From positions 205,777 to 269,776 of the forward strand of contig VXAA01003297.1 of the NCBI GenBank assembly GCA_013399115.1: a stretch of 64,000 nt of DNA, in the 5' to 3' direction. Origin of the DNA: Anseranas semipalmata. Lineage: Eukaryota > Chordata > Aves > Anseriformes > Anseranatidae. Under the pieces are notes generated by a model that saw only the letters and a program-made list of their open reading frames with translations, was not told the origin of the DNA and did no database searches. The translations under genes were made by a program, and so were the position numbers. Positions 54,401 through 63,266 of the stretch are shown here, piece by piece; positions within the stretch are counted from its first letter, which is position 1, and the number at the start of each line of letters is the position of its first letter.

Positions 54401-57400
54401 ACGGCCATACTTGAGCCATAAAAGAATAACAGGAAAAATTCAGCTCTCGCATGATCTGCTCACCCTCCTGGTCCTTCACCTCCTGTTAAAGCCACTGCAT
54501 CTAAATGCCTGGCTTAGGAAATACAGAAAACTTTAGCCTCTAGGCTGTCCTCCTTCCCATTCCCTGCTATGGACAGCAGGAGTGCGTGACTCTACAGCCA
54601 CTGCTCAATGAATGACTGCACTGGGTCCCACCCCATGGCCACCTACATCCCCCCTGCCTCCAGCCAGTGTCTTTCTTACCCCGGGCAATGCGCAGCACCC
54701 TCATGATCCGGATGATAGTAGGGTTAATTGGGAGAGCAGCATTGATTTCAATCTCTTCCAGTGTGATGCCCATGACAGACAGCAGCACAATGGCCAGATC
54801 TAGCTGGTTCCACCTTAAGAAAAATTGAAGAGAGTAAGGGAAGGCGGAGTTTTTCCACTTCCCTGAAAAAGAAAGTGAATTCTTGCCACTTTAACCTAAA
54901 CATTCCTTTAGGTACGAATGCAAGGCCCCACTCTGAGTCAGCCTATATGGGCTTTTGCAGACAAACAGAGATTCACTTTGCACACACCCTGAGCAGCCAG
55001 AGGCAAGCCAGCCCGATCTGAAAGCATGGAGCTGTGTTACTATGGTGCTATGCTTTGACTAATGGGCTCAGCTTTTTATGGCCTTACTACCTCAAATCAG
55101 CTTCATTATATACGTTCTGCTTCAGCATGCTCCCAGTTTGCCTCAAGGGCAGGAAAAAAACTGGCTGTTTCTGAGCCCACCTCCTTTGCTTTCTAGCCTA
55201 ACTAGTAGATGCCAGCCAAGAGGCAGTTCTTGGACAAATCTTATTATTGCCTAGGCATTGTGGCTCTGCTGTGCAGAACTGAGAGGCAGTTGGGGCATTC
55301 TGCTACTGCCTCACACTCCAGATGGTGATCCACCCTCAAAGCCTCCACCCGAAGCCCAGCTGTCCCACAGCCACGTTTGGCAAAACCCTCTGCTCACCTG
55401 TCTTTGAAGAATCGCCGCAGACCAAATGCCACCAGCTTGAGAACTGCCTCCAACACAAAGACGGTGGTGAACAGGTAGTTGCAGTACTTAAGAGCGGTCT
55501 CCAGGGACTGCCAGCAAAAAGAAAGGGTGAAATAATTGAGGCAAGAGCACTATCAAGTACGTAACCTGTGGGGGACTCTCCTGAGTGCCAGGAATTTGTT
55601 AGGAGATGGGGAAGCTGCCCCATGCCTCCTACCTACTTGAACATGGATGCCAGCTTCTATGAGCAACCATCAGCTGGCTCCTCTGACCCACGTTGTTCAG
55701 AGGGTCAGTTATTGCTCCTTTCTCTTGTACTTCTCAGTATAACAGGGAGGAGGAGGCTACTGCAAGGAGAATCCACTAAACACCTTCAGCCTCCTCCTCT
55801 GCCAATAGCCCATATCACCTGGATGCCACCATGTTAATGGCACTGGCATAGCTATGGACCAGGAGTGAGGCAGGAAGGTTACTTCAGCTGTGGATAAATG
55901 CCATCTCTGATGGGAGGAAATCCCTCTGTGCCTTGGACTCTGGGACAGTCATGTGTCATCTCTCAGCTGTGGACTTCTGTTTCTTCTGTGTGCTGCCCCT
56001 TCTCCACCACCAAGGACCAGTGTGATCAGTGAGCAGCATTTGGTGGCACCTCATACTGGAAGGGTTCAAAGCACTTTGGCAGGATTTATTAGCAGAGCCT
56101 GACAGCATGGCTGTACCTGTGTCACCAGGGAAGGAGCTGACGAGTAAGAAAGAAGAGTGACTTGTTCTGACATGAGCAAAGGCCTGACATGAGGGTGACA
56201 ACATGTAAGGGCTGAGAGTTCCTGCAGAGTAAAACTGGACACCACCAGGGGCAAGATAAAATGTGGGAAGCTGGGCAAGATGGGTGAGAAACAGAGGAAC
56301 TTGGCAGCAGATTTGAATGATAACAGACAGATTCAGCTCCCGATCAAAGCCTGAGCTACCTTGAACAGCATCTGCTCAGGTACCAGAACTGTCATCTAAA
56401 CCATGAATCTCCTCAAGAGACAATTGAAATGCCACTGGCCAGATATTATAATGAATGTTTTGTCTGCATATAGAGGCAGAAAGCTCCTTTGATATGTGCA
56501 GCATACATTTTTTTCCATCAGAGGCATCTTGAGCTTTGCCAGGAACAGAGAGGTACCTGGTCTTCTCCAGCCTAAGTATAAGACTTCTTTGGCCTTCAAA
56601 GACCCTTGCTGGGAATAACCCCCTGCAGCTGAGAGGCTCTGCTCAATGCTTCAGCTTCTCTTAAAGAAATGAGGTGGCTGAGTGAAGAGATCCTGTCCTG
56701 TGACACACAACCAGCCAATCCAGTCCTCACACCTCAGGCCACCATATGGCAGGAGACTTGGACTGACATTTGGAAATCAGATGCAAAGCCTGAAGCTCCC
56801 TGGACATCACTACTTCCACCAGTCCTCCTGTTAGGATCCAGGGGAACATATAAAGCAGACTAGGCAGCTAAATTTGGGTGACCCACATAAACCCTTAATA
56901 ATATAAAGCACAGAGACCTAATTACACAAAGCTTTCTAGGGGCCCAACTCTTGCTTATATGCCTTATCTCTACTGAGTTCAGGCAATAACAGATGTCTGG
57001 GTAGGGGCTGCTTTTCTGGGTACATACCAAACTCCTTACATACTCCTTACCGCCTACTACATTAACTCTTGTAACACTTTACTAGTATTTTTAGAGACAC
57101 ACAAGTGTCCTACCTCTTCCAGTAGACAGTGATCATCAGAGAACTGTAGCAAAATAGAATAATTACTAGAGGCAGGGCTTATCTCCATGATCTCACTCAC
57201 CACAGGTTGGTTGTAGTGTTCCAAGGACATGGTGACCACGTTGAGGCAGATGATGAAAGTGATGAAGATGTCCAGATAGTGGCTGGTGCAGACCGAATGG
57301 ATAAGGAGGCGTATGGGGCAGTAGGTAGCATAGTACGGCAAACGCTGCGCCTCTTCAGTGGAAAGAGGTAGATGGGGAGAGTTAGGAGGAAATTGGAAGA

Positions 57401-60400
57401 AAGAGAGAGATGGGTAAGAAACACTGAGGACTGAGCAGGTATAAACATGGTGATAGGTGTTGAAAGACAAGGGAATGAAGGCAGGAGAGAGAAAGAACAG
57501 AAAGGATAGATAAAAGATAGGGGCCATAGGAAGGAGAAAAATGAAATGCAAAAAAAAAGAGGAAAGTAGAAGTGGGGAGAAAAATAAATAGAATAAAGAA
57601 AATGAAAGGAATGCTTAAAAGAAATCTGTCAGTCTGTGTTAGTGGGAATGGTGCTAAATCAGCATTTCATGCCTTGACAAATTAAGATCACAAATGATAA
57701 AAGGGAGCAGATGGTTCCAGGAGAGGCCCCAGGGTGTCACAGGAGAGAGGAAGAAACTGGAGCAGAGGAAGGGAAAGCATGCCCATGGGCTGTGAATGGA
57801 AGAAAACCATCAGTCTGGGGTAGTAGGGAAGATATCTAGGGGTAAGTATGCTTTCACAATTTTTGTTTAAAAGTAATACAGAAGAGGACAGAAACACCAG
57901 GAAGAGGGTTTGCTTCACCCCAGAGGGCCTGGGACCCCATGGAGTGACACTATAACATTGATGGAAAGAGGCAGGAACAAAACACAAGGGTCTTCCTCTT
58001 TTTTTTCCCATCCCTTTTCTTTAAATTTTGGTTTAAACACAAACGATAGCCTGTCCAGGTCTTCCCCCAACACCAGTCGAGGTTGCAGGAAGCCCAGGAG
58101 GTCTACTGATGTGTGCATGTCCTGTGTCGACAGCGCATGCCAGCACGTGCACAGGTATATTTTTGGTACATGTTATTTCTCCATGGGCTGGGTGCTAAAC
58201 CCCCATGGCTTCCCCAGCACCCCAGCTTCCCAACAGACCTCGCCAGCCCACCCCTTTCCCCCAGACTGCCCCGGTGTGGTGCGTAGCGACGCGGCAGTGG
58301 CGTGGGGAGGAAGGCTCAGAGCGCGGCCACAAGCAATGCATTTCAGAGACTGGCCCATCAAGAAAGAAAAAGAAGAGGAGAAGGTTTTTCTCAGAAAACC
58401 TTGGCCTACGAACCGACCAAACACTTAGGCTGTGCCTTACTCCTTCGCTTCTTCTCCAGGCGCCGCAGGCGCTTCTCCTCCCGCCGGCGTGCCTCCTCAG
58501 CCTCCTGGTGCTGCCGGCACTTGTGGAAGTTCTCCACCACCACCCCCACGAACATGTTGAGCACGAAGAAGCTGACGATGAGGAGGAAGGAGATAAAGTA
58601 GAGGAGCATCCAGGGATTGTTGTTGGTCACTGGCTGGATGGGGGGGAACAGAGAGGCAGTGGTCAGATGGGTGGTGGTATGGAAATGATGGGGGTGGGAC
58701 CCACTGTGGTGATTAGATGCTGGGGAAGGGGTCAGGATTATGAAAATGAGGGGAGTGGGCTGGGAAGAGCTGGGGCTATGTGCATGGCAGCTTGTGATTG
58801 GCTGATTGGATTTTGTCACCAGCTGGTGAAAACGTGGCTTGCATTGATGGAGCGGGTGAGAGTCAAGGGAAAGGGCCCGCCTGTACAGAGTCAACCACAG
58901 TTCAGGCACAACCCCATCCGCAGATCGAGTACAACCCCAGTATGTGGTAAAACAGGCAGTCCAGGCACTGGAAACACCTTTGGCTCAAGGGCCAGTAGAG
59001 ACCACATCCACAAGCCACCAAGACAGCTGTCAAACCAGAATAGAAATGTCATTCAGGCTCAGAGAAGAAAGGAGGTCCTGCCTTTGACTGGATCTCCTGA
59101 CAAAGTGCATATGAAGCCAACAGTGGTGCATCTTGTGTAGCGTTTCAGAGGTAAATGGAGCATCACCCCCAAGGTTCAGGCCTGTGTCTGTGCAGCCCAT
59201 GGCAGGTGCCTACACTAGCACTATCACGGTCATTGCCTTAGCAATGGAGGAATAGCATTGCAGTGGGCAGCAGCCCAACAGTCCCTGCTTATGGGGTATT
59301 AAAGCAACCATCTGTGGGCCAGGAGGGAGCCAGCATGCCCAGAAATGCACATGGCTTCGTTGCTCTGTTGTTACAAATAAAGACCTGCCGTGTGATCCAA
59401 ACTGGTTAGAGGGTGAGAATTACTTACAGACACCCACCACGTGGCCACAGCTGCACTTCCCCGCGTGGACATGGCACAGCCCTGACCCCGTGCAACTAGG
59501 TGAGCAAAGAATTCAGAAGGGCCCTGGAAGGGACTCCTGGTTTGAGGGAGGTGTCCAAAGCAGGATGTTACAGCATGCTCCCACCTTACTGGTCCAAGGA
59601 AAGTCAAAAAGGTCCTTTTGCAAGGAATTCTTTATACCTGCTGGTCTACAGCCACAGCATCTAGTCCATTATACATAATATTGACCCAGCCATCCTTGGA
59701 AGCCAGAACAAAGAGAGACATCAGGGCCTGCAACACAAAAAGCAAAACAGATGTGGAGCAGGTGCATCTGGCAGGCTGGGAAGAAAAGCATGGTTTTACG
59801 CTCTAACACACACAGTGTTGAAATACTCTTCCTGCCTGTGTCTCTGCACACATCAAAACCTGCTCCCTTCTCTGTTGAGGAGGGGAACAGGGGTGCAGGA
59901 AGCCAGACCCACCAGAGGAGAGAGGTCAGGAAGAACATCTGCTTCACAGCAGGAGGAAAAAAGAATATCAAGCTCTCTGCTGCCACCCTTTTCTTTCCCC
60001 CATAACCCATAAGCATCATTGTGGTACCAAACCACTAGTGACAGAGTCTCTGTATGGATACCCATGCCAAATAACTGCTCTTTCTGGCCCTGGGATCAGG
60101 CTTTTCAGGCACTAGGCATCTGTGCCCCAGGGAGAGTACATATAGAAGGAGACAAGCCCTGACCTGGGTTCCCATCAGAGTCAGGGCTGCAGGCACACTC
60201 ACCTGTCCCAGGTTGTCAAAGTTGTACTTGTGGTGCACCCACTTGTAGTTGGCGGCCACACAATCAGACCGGTTGGTGATGTTCCTGATGTCGACCCCCA
60301 GGCAATGGTAGAACTTGCCTTTGAAGAGCTGTGGGAGGGGAGCAACTCCATCAGCCCCTTTCACACCAGGGTCCCCCATGCTTCCTGGGATGTGCAGAAG

Positions 60401-63177
60401 CTCCTGAAATGGCAGGTGGGCTGCAGGGCTGGCTCTGGCTGCAAACCAGGTGGAGCAGGACAGGTACGGGGGAACACCAGTGCATTGTACAGCACTGACT
60501 GATGCATTGGTAAGGAGCCAGAGCCACTCTTGTAAACTCACACCTGGCTTTTCAGCCTCCTGTATTGCCCCAGGGCAGCAGTGACTGTAAGGCCTCACCA
60601 TCTGACAGCCATTAGGGCAATCTTTTGGGGCCCAATTAGAACCACTGGCCCAAAAGGAAAAAAAAATCTTCTATTCAGCCACCAAGACCAATCTCCCCTC
60701 CCTGCCTCCCAGTTAGCTGATGGGAAAAAAAGATCTCATCTGAGGGTAAAGAAGCAGAAAAAACATCCCCTGCTTCTCAGATACTTTTTTATTTCTGCAA
60801 ATCTGCACTGCTGTATCTCTTCTGCCCAGGGCTCCTTTCCCCATATGGAAGGTACTGGATTGTGCATTTGTACAGATGCATCAGAGCAGACTAAGTATAG
60901 CGCATTCCCTGAGATGGAAGTAACGCCCACGCCCTCGCTCCTCTGCAACGCAACAGCCGAAAATAAAGAGGATTAAATAAAAAAATAATAGGAGGTTGTG
61001 GGTGGACTTAGGGCTGGGAGCGAGGGGGAGGAACAGAGCTGATTGGAGGCAGGGCTTGTGCAAGCAGGCATGGAGCTGCTTGCCCTTGCTGTGTGGCGTG
61101 GATGTGCCCAGTGAGCCAGCCCTGGGCTCTCCCTGTAACACCAACCCAAACCCCGATCCAACTCCTGCCATGCGTGCATGAGCATTAACTCCAGTCTCGC
61201 ACATCCAGCAACGCTTGCACTTGCTGAGCAGTTGGATGCCCTTGCAAAAGGCCACGGGGACATGTCGGTGGGAGACAGCTAATGGAGGTGGAATGCTGCA
61301 GAAAGTTTCCTGGCTTGCCTGCCCGTCCTGCTCTGCTCAGTCCCCTGTGCCTGTTGTAGTGCCTGGGGGCCCAGGTACCCATGGCAGAGGTGGGGGCACA
61401 GGGGCTGTTTGAGGGCAATAACAGCCCTACCTGCACACCCAGGATGCCGAAGATGATGAAGAAAGCACAGCAGATGAGGACAATGTTTCCTATGGGCTTC
61501 AGGGAAGAAATGAGTGTCTCCACCACCAGCTTCAGGCCAGGGGCTCGGCTGATGACTCTGGAAAGGAAGGAAAGGGAGAGGTGACAGAGGGACAGAGCAG
61601 GGATGTTCAGCCCCAGCTAAGTCTTTTCAGCAGCAGTGGGCCCCTGCTTTCCCTGTGCAGTGACTCGTCAGTGGGGAACACTCCTACCAGGGCCAAAAAG
61701 ACTCTTTTCTCCCATAGTTTGGTTGTCTGATGAGGTATCTCCAAGGCTAGAGCCATATGGCTAAGGGGAACCTCCCTCTGTTTTTTGGCTTGTCAAAGAC
61801 AACCCTTTGACCAGTACAGCAGGGTCTGACTCTGGGACCCTTCCTGGGGGGCCCGGTGGGAAGGGGGAGCAGAGCAGGATGCGATGGGGCTCTGACCGGA
61901 GGGGCCGTAAGGTGCGCAGCAGACGGAGGACCCGCAGCACCCCCAGGATTTTGGCACCGCCAGCAGAAGCCACCGAGACCACAATGTCGATGAGAGACAC
62001 AAAGACCAAGAAGCCATCCAGGATGTTCCAGCTGCTGCGGAGATAAGCCTGATCCCCAAAATACAGGCCTAGAGAGACCACCTGCAAGAGAGAGGAGAAG
62101 ACACGGGGGTAAATGGCTCCTCCGTGTTGCCTTAAAGAGGGCAGCTGCAGAGAGAGGGGAAGGATGGAGAATGGTTATCAGCTCCATGTGATTCTTCATT
62201 AGGGAGCATCAAGGACTCATTTTGTACCCCATAATCAATTTCATCACCTTTTTGTTTTGGCTGGAAGGCTGTCAAGGAAAATGTCTTTGGTGAAAGTGGT
62301 GGCATGTAACTCTAGAAACAACAAGGCCATGCTCTGGAGTAGCATTTCACCACGATTGCCATGGTGTCTTTTCACCTCTCCTCTGCCTCCCTGAGCAACA
62401 GAACACTGTAGGAAACATGTAGAAAACTTTGCCTTTCCATACCACATGTGGGACAAGTCTCCCAGTCCAGTGATCACCTAGGTTTCGGTAGATAAAATGA
62501 GGCACCAAAACCCATACTCTGGCTCCTAAGGGAGTGGTTCGATTCACAGCAGCTGTCAACATCAGCATGTGCTGCAGACATCACTGGCCATAGGGAGAGC
62601 TGAACACTCTAAAAATCATGGCAGTAATTTAGGAATGAATTTTAAGAGGTTTAGCTTTGGGCATCCAGTTTTGCGACTCTCTTTACCCAGTTTCGAGACT
62701 CCTTCCTCAATATGAGAGGATTAACAAGATTTCTCTATTGTTGCAAAGACGCCTATTGAATAATTATCTCAGCTAAGAGCAGTTCATTAATATCATTGTA
62801 ATTTCCTCCACTTTTGCTCCAGAAGGAAGGGAATGGACATTTGACATTATTACAAAATCCATACCTGGAGGCCAGCTATTTCTCCCAGACACCATGATCT
62901 CTTTGGTTTTAAAACCCAGGATAAGCATCCCCGCAATGCACGATCAGAGGGGACTTAACCCCAGGCAGTATCTGCCTTTACCAAGGTAGGGGGAAGGACT
63001 GGCACACTGAAAAGATGGAGAGATTTTAGAAGGATGTTGAGCAAACATGAACTGTGTTGTTCCTGACACTGGGAAAAGGCTCTGAGCCATTCAGCTCCAT
63101 TAACTTACCTTCAGCGTCATCTCAGCTACGAAAATTGCTGTGAAAATGTAGTTGGACACAGTGAGAAAGATTCTCTC
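38837..63177 (-). CDS. CACNA1I: CACNA1I (Cav3.3 T-type calcium channel alpha-1I), partial: 18 exons, domain III S2 to C-terminal tail
   Basis: This is the pore-forming subunit of a low-voltage-activated calcium channel in the plasma membrane, mainly of neurons, where the family supports burst firing. Joining 18 exons on the minus strand gives 1,030 residues without a stop; human Cav3.3 is about 2,200 residues. Exons, 5' to 3' by high coordinate, are listed separately. All 17 introns are GT-AG. Visible hallmarks are the domain III and IV S4 helices with basic residues every third position, the pore aspartates in ASKDGW and STGDNW (the two D of the T-type EEDD filter), and S6 helices ending VVVENFHKC and [10 protein letters not shown]. 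Cav3.1 is excluded by the tail, where [24 protein letters not shown] and AEFFHP are Cav3.3-type. The 5' half is outside the window. The 3' end enters a run of N, so no stop codon is seen. Orthologue identity is from remembered family sequences, not a search. Confidence 0.95.
38998..39023 (+). other. Canonical G-quadruplex motif opposite the last coding exon
   Basis: Four G runs of 3, 4, 4 and 4 bases at 38998-39000, 39005-39008, 39013-39016 and 39020-39023 are separated by loops of 4, 4 and 3. The motif lies on the strand that is the template for CACNA1I transcription. Confidence 0.6.
40168..41050 (-). mobile_element. CR1 LINE, 5'-truncated, in CACNA1I intron (same orientation as gene)
   Basis: Non-LTR retrotransposon fragment of the main avian LINE family, about 880 bases. 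Its 3' end is at the left, marked by the repeated ATTCTATGAT-type terminus and the block reading AAGATCATCTGGTTCC on the plus strand. On the minus strand it encodes the C-terminal part of CR1 ORF2, with the motif [18 protein letters not shown] in an open frame (40256-40642) and further upstream ORF2 sequence in a second frame (40650-40949). The frame is broken near 40645. The upstream (5') end is truncated near 41050. It lies wholly in the intron before the last visible exon and is not expected to be active. Confidence 0.95.
42080..42276 (-). CDS. CACNA1I: CACNA1I window exon 17: C-terminal tail
   Basis: Two bases complete valine 745, then 65 codons (746-810). The peptide contains [34 protein letters not shown], then [16 protein letters not shown], all Cav3.3 tail blocks, and ends NCSLLCQ. 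The acceptor is ttgtcag and the donor gtgagg. The following 2,583-base intron carries a CR1 element in the same orientation as the gene. Confidence 0.94.
43077..43242 (-). CDS. CACNA1I: CACNA1I window exon 16: C-terminal tail
   Basis: Residues 690-744 plus one base of codon 745. It includes [13 protein letters not shown] and [12 protein letters not shown], then [11 protein letters not shown], which align with Cav3.3 tail blocks. The acceptor is caacag and the chosen donor gtgagg. A second, weaker GT (gtacca) nine bases upstream on the gene strand would begin the intron at 43085 and remove three codons in frame. The gtgagg donor was preferred because it is stronger and keeps the length expected between WLKH and PPSPF. 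Confidence 0.9.
43599..43715 (-). CDS. CACNA1I: CACNA1I window exon 15: C-terminal tail, serine-rich
   Basis: Thirty-nine codons, residues 651-689, starting [20 protein letters not shown] and ending SPKETK. The first half matches the Cav3 family tail ([10 protein letters not shown]). The second half, from GDESDN onwards, is serine- and threonine-rich and looks more divergent from the mammalian sequence as I recall it. The acceptor is cctgcag and the donor gttagc, a weak match to the donor consensus. Confidence 0.92.
43716..47973 (-). other. CACNA1I intron between window exons 14 and 15
   Basis: The largest complete intron (4,258 bases). The part from about 45480 to 47500 is markedly AT-rich, the left part GC-richer. 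No exon, transposon or clear regulatory motif was recognised. Confidence 0.75.
47974..48120 (-). CDS. CACNA1I: CACNA1I window exon 14: C-terminal tail
   Basis: Forty-nine codons, residues 602-650, starting [16 protein letters not shown] and ending CNHDKQE. The segments [16 protein letters not shown] and the CEKC motif are diagnostic of Cav3.3; my memory of Cav3.1 at this place is quite different. The acceptor is ccctag and the donor gtaacc. The next intron, 4,258 bases, is the largest in the window. Confidence 0.93.
48754..49098 (-). CDS. CACNA1I: CACNA1I window exon 13: domain IV S6 and proximal C-terminal tail
   Basis: One hundred and fifteen codons, residues 487-601, phase 0 at both ends. 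It opens with a cysteine-containing pore-to-S6 loop ([15 protein letters not shown]). The S6 helix follows ([18 protein letters not shown]), then the conserved acidic start of the tail ([20 protein letters not shown]). The rest is a low-complexity glycine-, serine- and lysine-rich stretch, probably disordered, ending CYSPAQ. The acceptor is ctcaag and the donor gtgggt. Confidence 0.95.
49844..49965 (-). CDS. CACNA1I: CACNA1I window exon 12: domain IV pore loop
   Basis: Two bases complete valine 446, then 40 codons (447-486). It reads [16 protein letters not shown], then [18 protein letters not shown]. The aspartate codon at 49865-49867 (residue 479) is the repeat IV selectivity-filter residue, the last D of the T-type EEDD ring. 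The acceptor is tttcag and the donor gtaact. Confidence 0.95.
50099..50134. repeat. Two tandem copies of an 18-base unit containing a small palindrome
   Basis: The unit caacagtaggctgttgcc occurs twice with no spacer. Each copy has inverted arms caacag and ctgttg around tagg. It lies in the 573-base intron between the domain IV S5 exon and the pore exon, about 400 bases from the S5 exon. Confidence 0.85.
50539..50617 (-). CDS. CACNA1I: CACNA1I window exon 11: domain IV S5
   Basis: Residues 420-445 plus one base of codon 446. The peptide is [19 protein letters not shown] followed by VELFGKL, which is the S5 helix of repeat IV. The acceptor is ctttcag and the donor gtaagt. The codon split (G|TA) yields valine with the next exon. 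The intron to exon 12 is 573 bases and holds a small tandem palindrome. Confidence 0.95.
50618..53855 (-). other. CACNA1I intron between window exons 10 and 11
   Basis: Intron of 3,238 bases. It includes a purine-rich plus-strand block at 53385-53520 (pyrimidine-rich on the gene strand), the possible MIR remnant at 52255-52320 and an AT-rich patch near 52730-52805. No extra exon was recognised. Confidence 0.75.
52255..52320 (+). repeat. Possible MIR-like SINE remnant
   Basis: The stretch with aaaacacttcactacctga, then gactcagtttctctgtctgc and gacagggatatgaatat recalls the 3' part of MIR elements (cacttaacc, cctcagtttcctcatctg, ggggataat). Similarity is partial and by eye. It lies in the 3,238-base intron after window exon 10. 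Confidence 0.35.
53856..53926 (-). CDS. CACNA1I: CACNA1I window exon 10: domain IV S4 end and S4-S5 linker
   Basis: Two bases complete valine 396, then 23 codons (397-419) reading [14 protein letters not shown] and ending QALPQ. This short exon carries the last basic residues of S4 and the helix that links the sensor to the pore. The acceptor is gtggcag and the donor gtaaaa. It is followed by a 3,238-base intron, the second largest in the window. Confidence 0.94.
54680..54813 (-). CDS. CACNA1I: CACNA1I window exon 9: domain IV S3 and start of S4
   Basis: One base completes arginine 351, then 44 codons and one base of codon 396. It starts [20 protein letters not shown], which is S3, then [22 protein letters not shown], the first part of the repeat IV voltage sensor. 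The acceptor is cttaag and the donor gtaaga. S4 is split between this exon and the next, as in repeat III. Confidence 0.95.
55398..55507 (-). CDS. CACNA1I: CACNA1I window exon 8: domain IV S2
   Basis: Residues 315-350 plus two bases of codon 351. The peptide is [17 protein letters not shown], then [19 protein letters not shown], which is S2 of repeat IV and the S2-S3 linker. The acceptor is ctggcag and the donor gtgagc. The intron upstream is 1,693 bases and shows no further exon. The downstream intron is 584 bases. Confidence 0.95.
55508..57200 (-). other. CACNA1I intron between window exons 7 and 8
   Basis: Intron of 1,693 bases between the domain IV S1 and S2 exons. No repeat or alternative exon was recognised. 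Confidence 0.75.
57201..57352 (-). CDS. CACNA1I: CACNA1I window exon 7: end of III-IV linker and domain IV S1
   Basis: Two bases complete lysine 264, then 50 codons (265-314). The peptide starts [11 protein letters not shown] and includes S1 of repeat IV ([20 protein letters not shown]), ending YNQPV. The acceptor is ctgaag and the donor gtgagt. The intron upstream of this acceptor is strikingly pyrimidine-rich on the gene strand in two blocks (57358-57420 and 57468-57618). Confidence 0.94.
58441..58633 (-). CDS. CACNA1I: CACNA1I window exon 6: domain III S6 and start of III-IV linker
   Basis: Residues 200-263 plus one base of codon 264. It starts [10 protein letters not shown], runs through S6 ([19 protein letters not shown]) and ends in a strongly charged cytoplasmic linker rich in R, E and K. 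The acceptor is catccag and the donor gtaagg, which leaves one base (A) of a lysine codon. Reading past the donor gives about ten codons and a stop, so intron retention here would truncate the channel after repeat III. In CACNA1G the III-IV linker is a known site of alternative splicing; no extra exon was recognised in the 1,088-base intron here. Confidence 0.95.
59638..59727 (-). CDS. CACNA1I: CACNA1I window exon 5: domain III pore loop
   Basis: Thirty codons, residues 170-199, starting [14 protein letters not shown]. The aspartate codon at 59692-59694 (residue 181) is the repeat III selectivity-filter residue. An aspartate here instead of the glutamate of L-, N- and P-type channels marks the T-type family. 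The acceptor is gttgcag and the donor gtataa. Introns of 475 and 1,004 bases flank it. Confidence 0.95.
60203..60328 (-). CDS. CACNA1I: CACNA1I window exon 4: domain III S5-pore extracellular turret
   Basis: Exactly 42 codons, residues 128-169, starting [13 protein letters not shown] and ending YNFDNLGQ. This is the extracellular loop before the pore helix of repeat III. It carries two close N-glycosylation sequons (NIT and NRS) and cysteines likely to form turret disulphides. The acceptor is cccacag and the donor gtgagt. Confidence 0.95.
61431..61557 (-). CDS. CACNA1I: CACNA1I window exon 3: domain III S4 end, S4-S5 linker and S5
   Basis: One base completes codon 85, then 42 codons (residues 86-127). 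The peptide is [15 protein letters not shown], then the S5 helix [19 protein letters not shown], ending VQ. It supplies the linker that couples voltage-sensor movement to the pore. The acceptor is tttccag and the donor gtaggg. The intron to exon 4 is 1,102 bases. Confidence 0.95.
61897..62081 (-). CDS. CACNA1I: CACNA1I window exon 2: domain III S3 and start of S4
   Basis: Window residues 24-84 plus two bases of codon 85. It begins VVSLGLYFG, continues through S3 ([18 protein letters not shown]) and enters the S4 voltage sensor ([17 protein letters not shown]), where arginine recurs every third residue. The acceptor is ttgcag and the donor gtcaga. The donor splits an arginine codon (CG|A), completed by the next exon. 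The intron to the next exon is 339 bases. An apparent open frame continuing past the donor is intron read-through and not coding. Confidence 0.95.
63109..63177 (-). CDS. CACNA1I: CACNA1I window exon 1: domain III S2
   Basis: Sixty-nine bases, 23 codons, phase 0 at both ends, window residues 1-23. The peptide starts [12 protein letters not shown] and ends AEMTLK, which is the second transmembrane helix of repeat III. The acceptor is TAG (63178-63180) and the donor is gtaagt. The intron upstream begins with an unusual T/G-rich tract (63181-63266). The preceding exon, which should encode domain III S1, is not found before the window edge, so the intron upstream is at least 820 bases. Confidence 0.95.
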
Positions 63178-63180
63178 CTA

Positions 63181-63266
63181 GAAAACAAACAAACAACAAA
63201 AAACAAAACAAAACAAAAAACAAAAAACAAAACAAAAAACAAAAAAAACAAAACAAAACAAAAAAC
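63181..63266 (-). repeat. (TTTTG)n-like simple repeat next to a splice acceptor
   Basis: On the gene strand this is T4-6 separated by single G, directly before the TAG acceptor of window exon 1. The plus strand is only A and C after the first base, 86 bases in all. Confidence 0.85.

Noticed and set aside
58205..59140. 311-codon open frame on the plus strand
   Set aside because: It runs antisense over the domain III S6 exon and flanking introns. The exon on the other strand is clearly real, and this frame has no recognisable domain.
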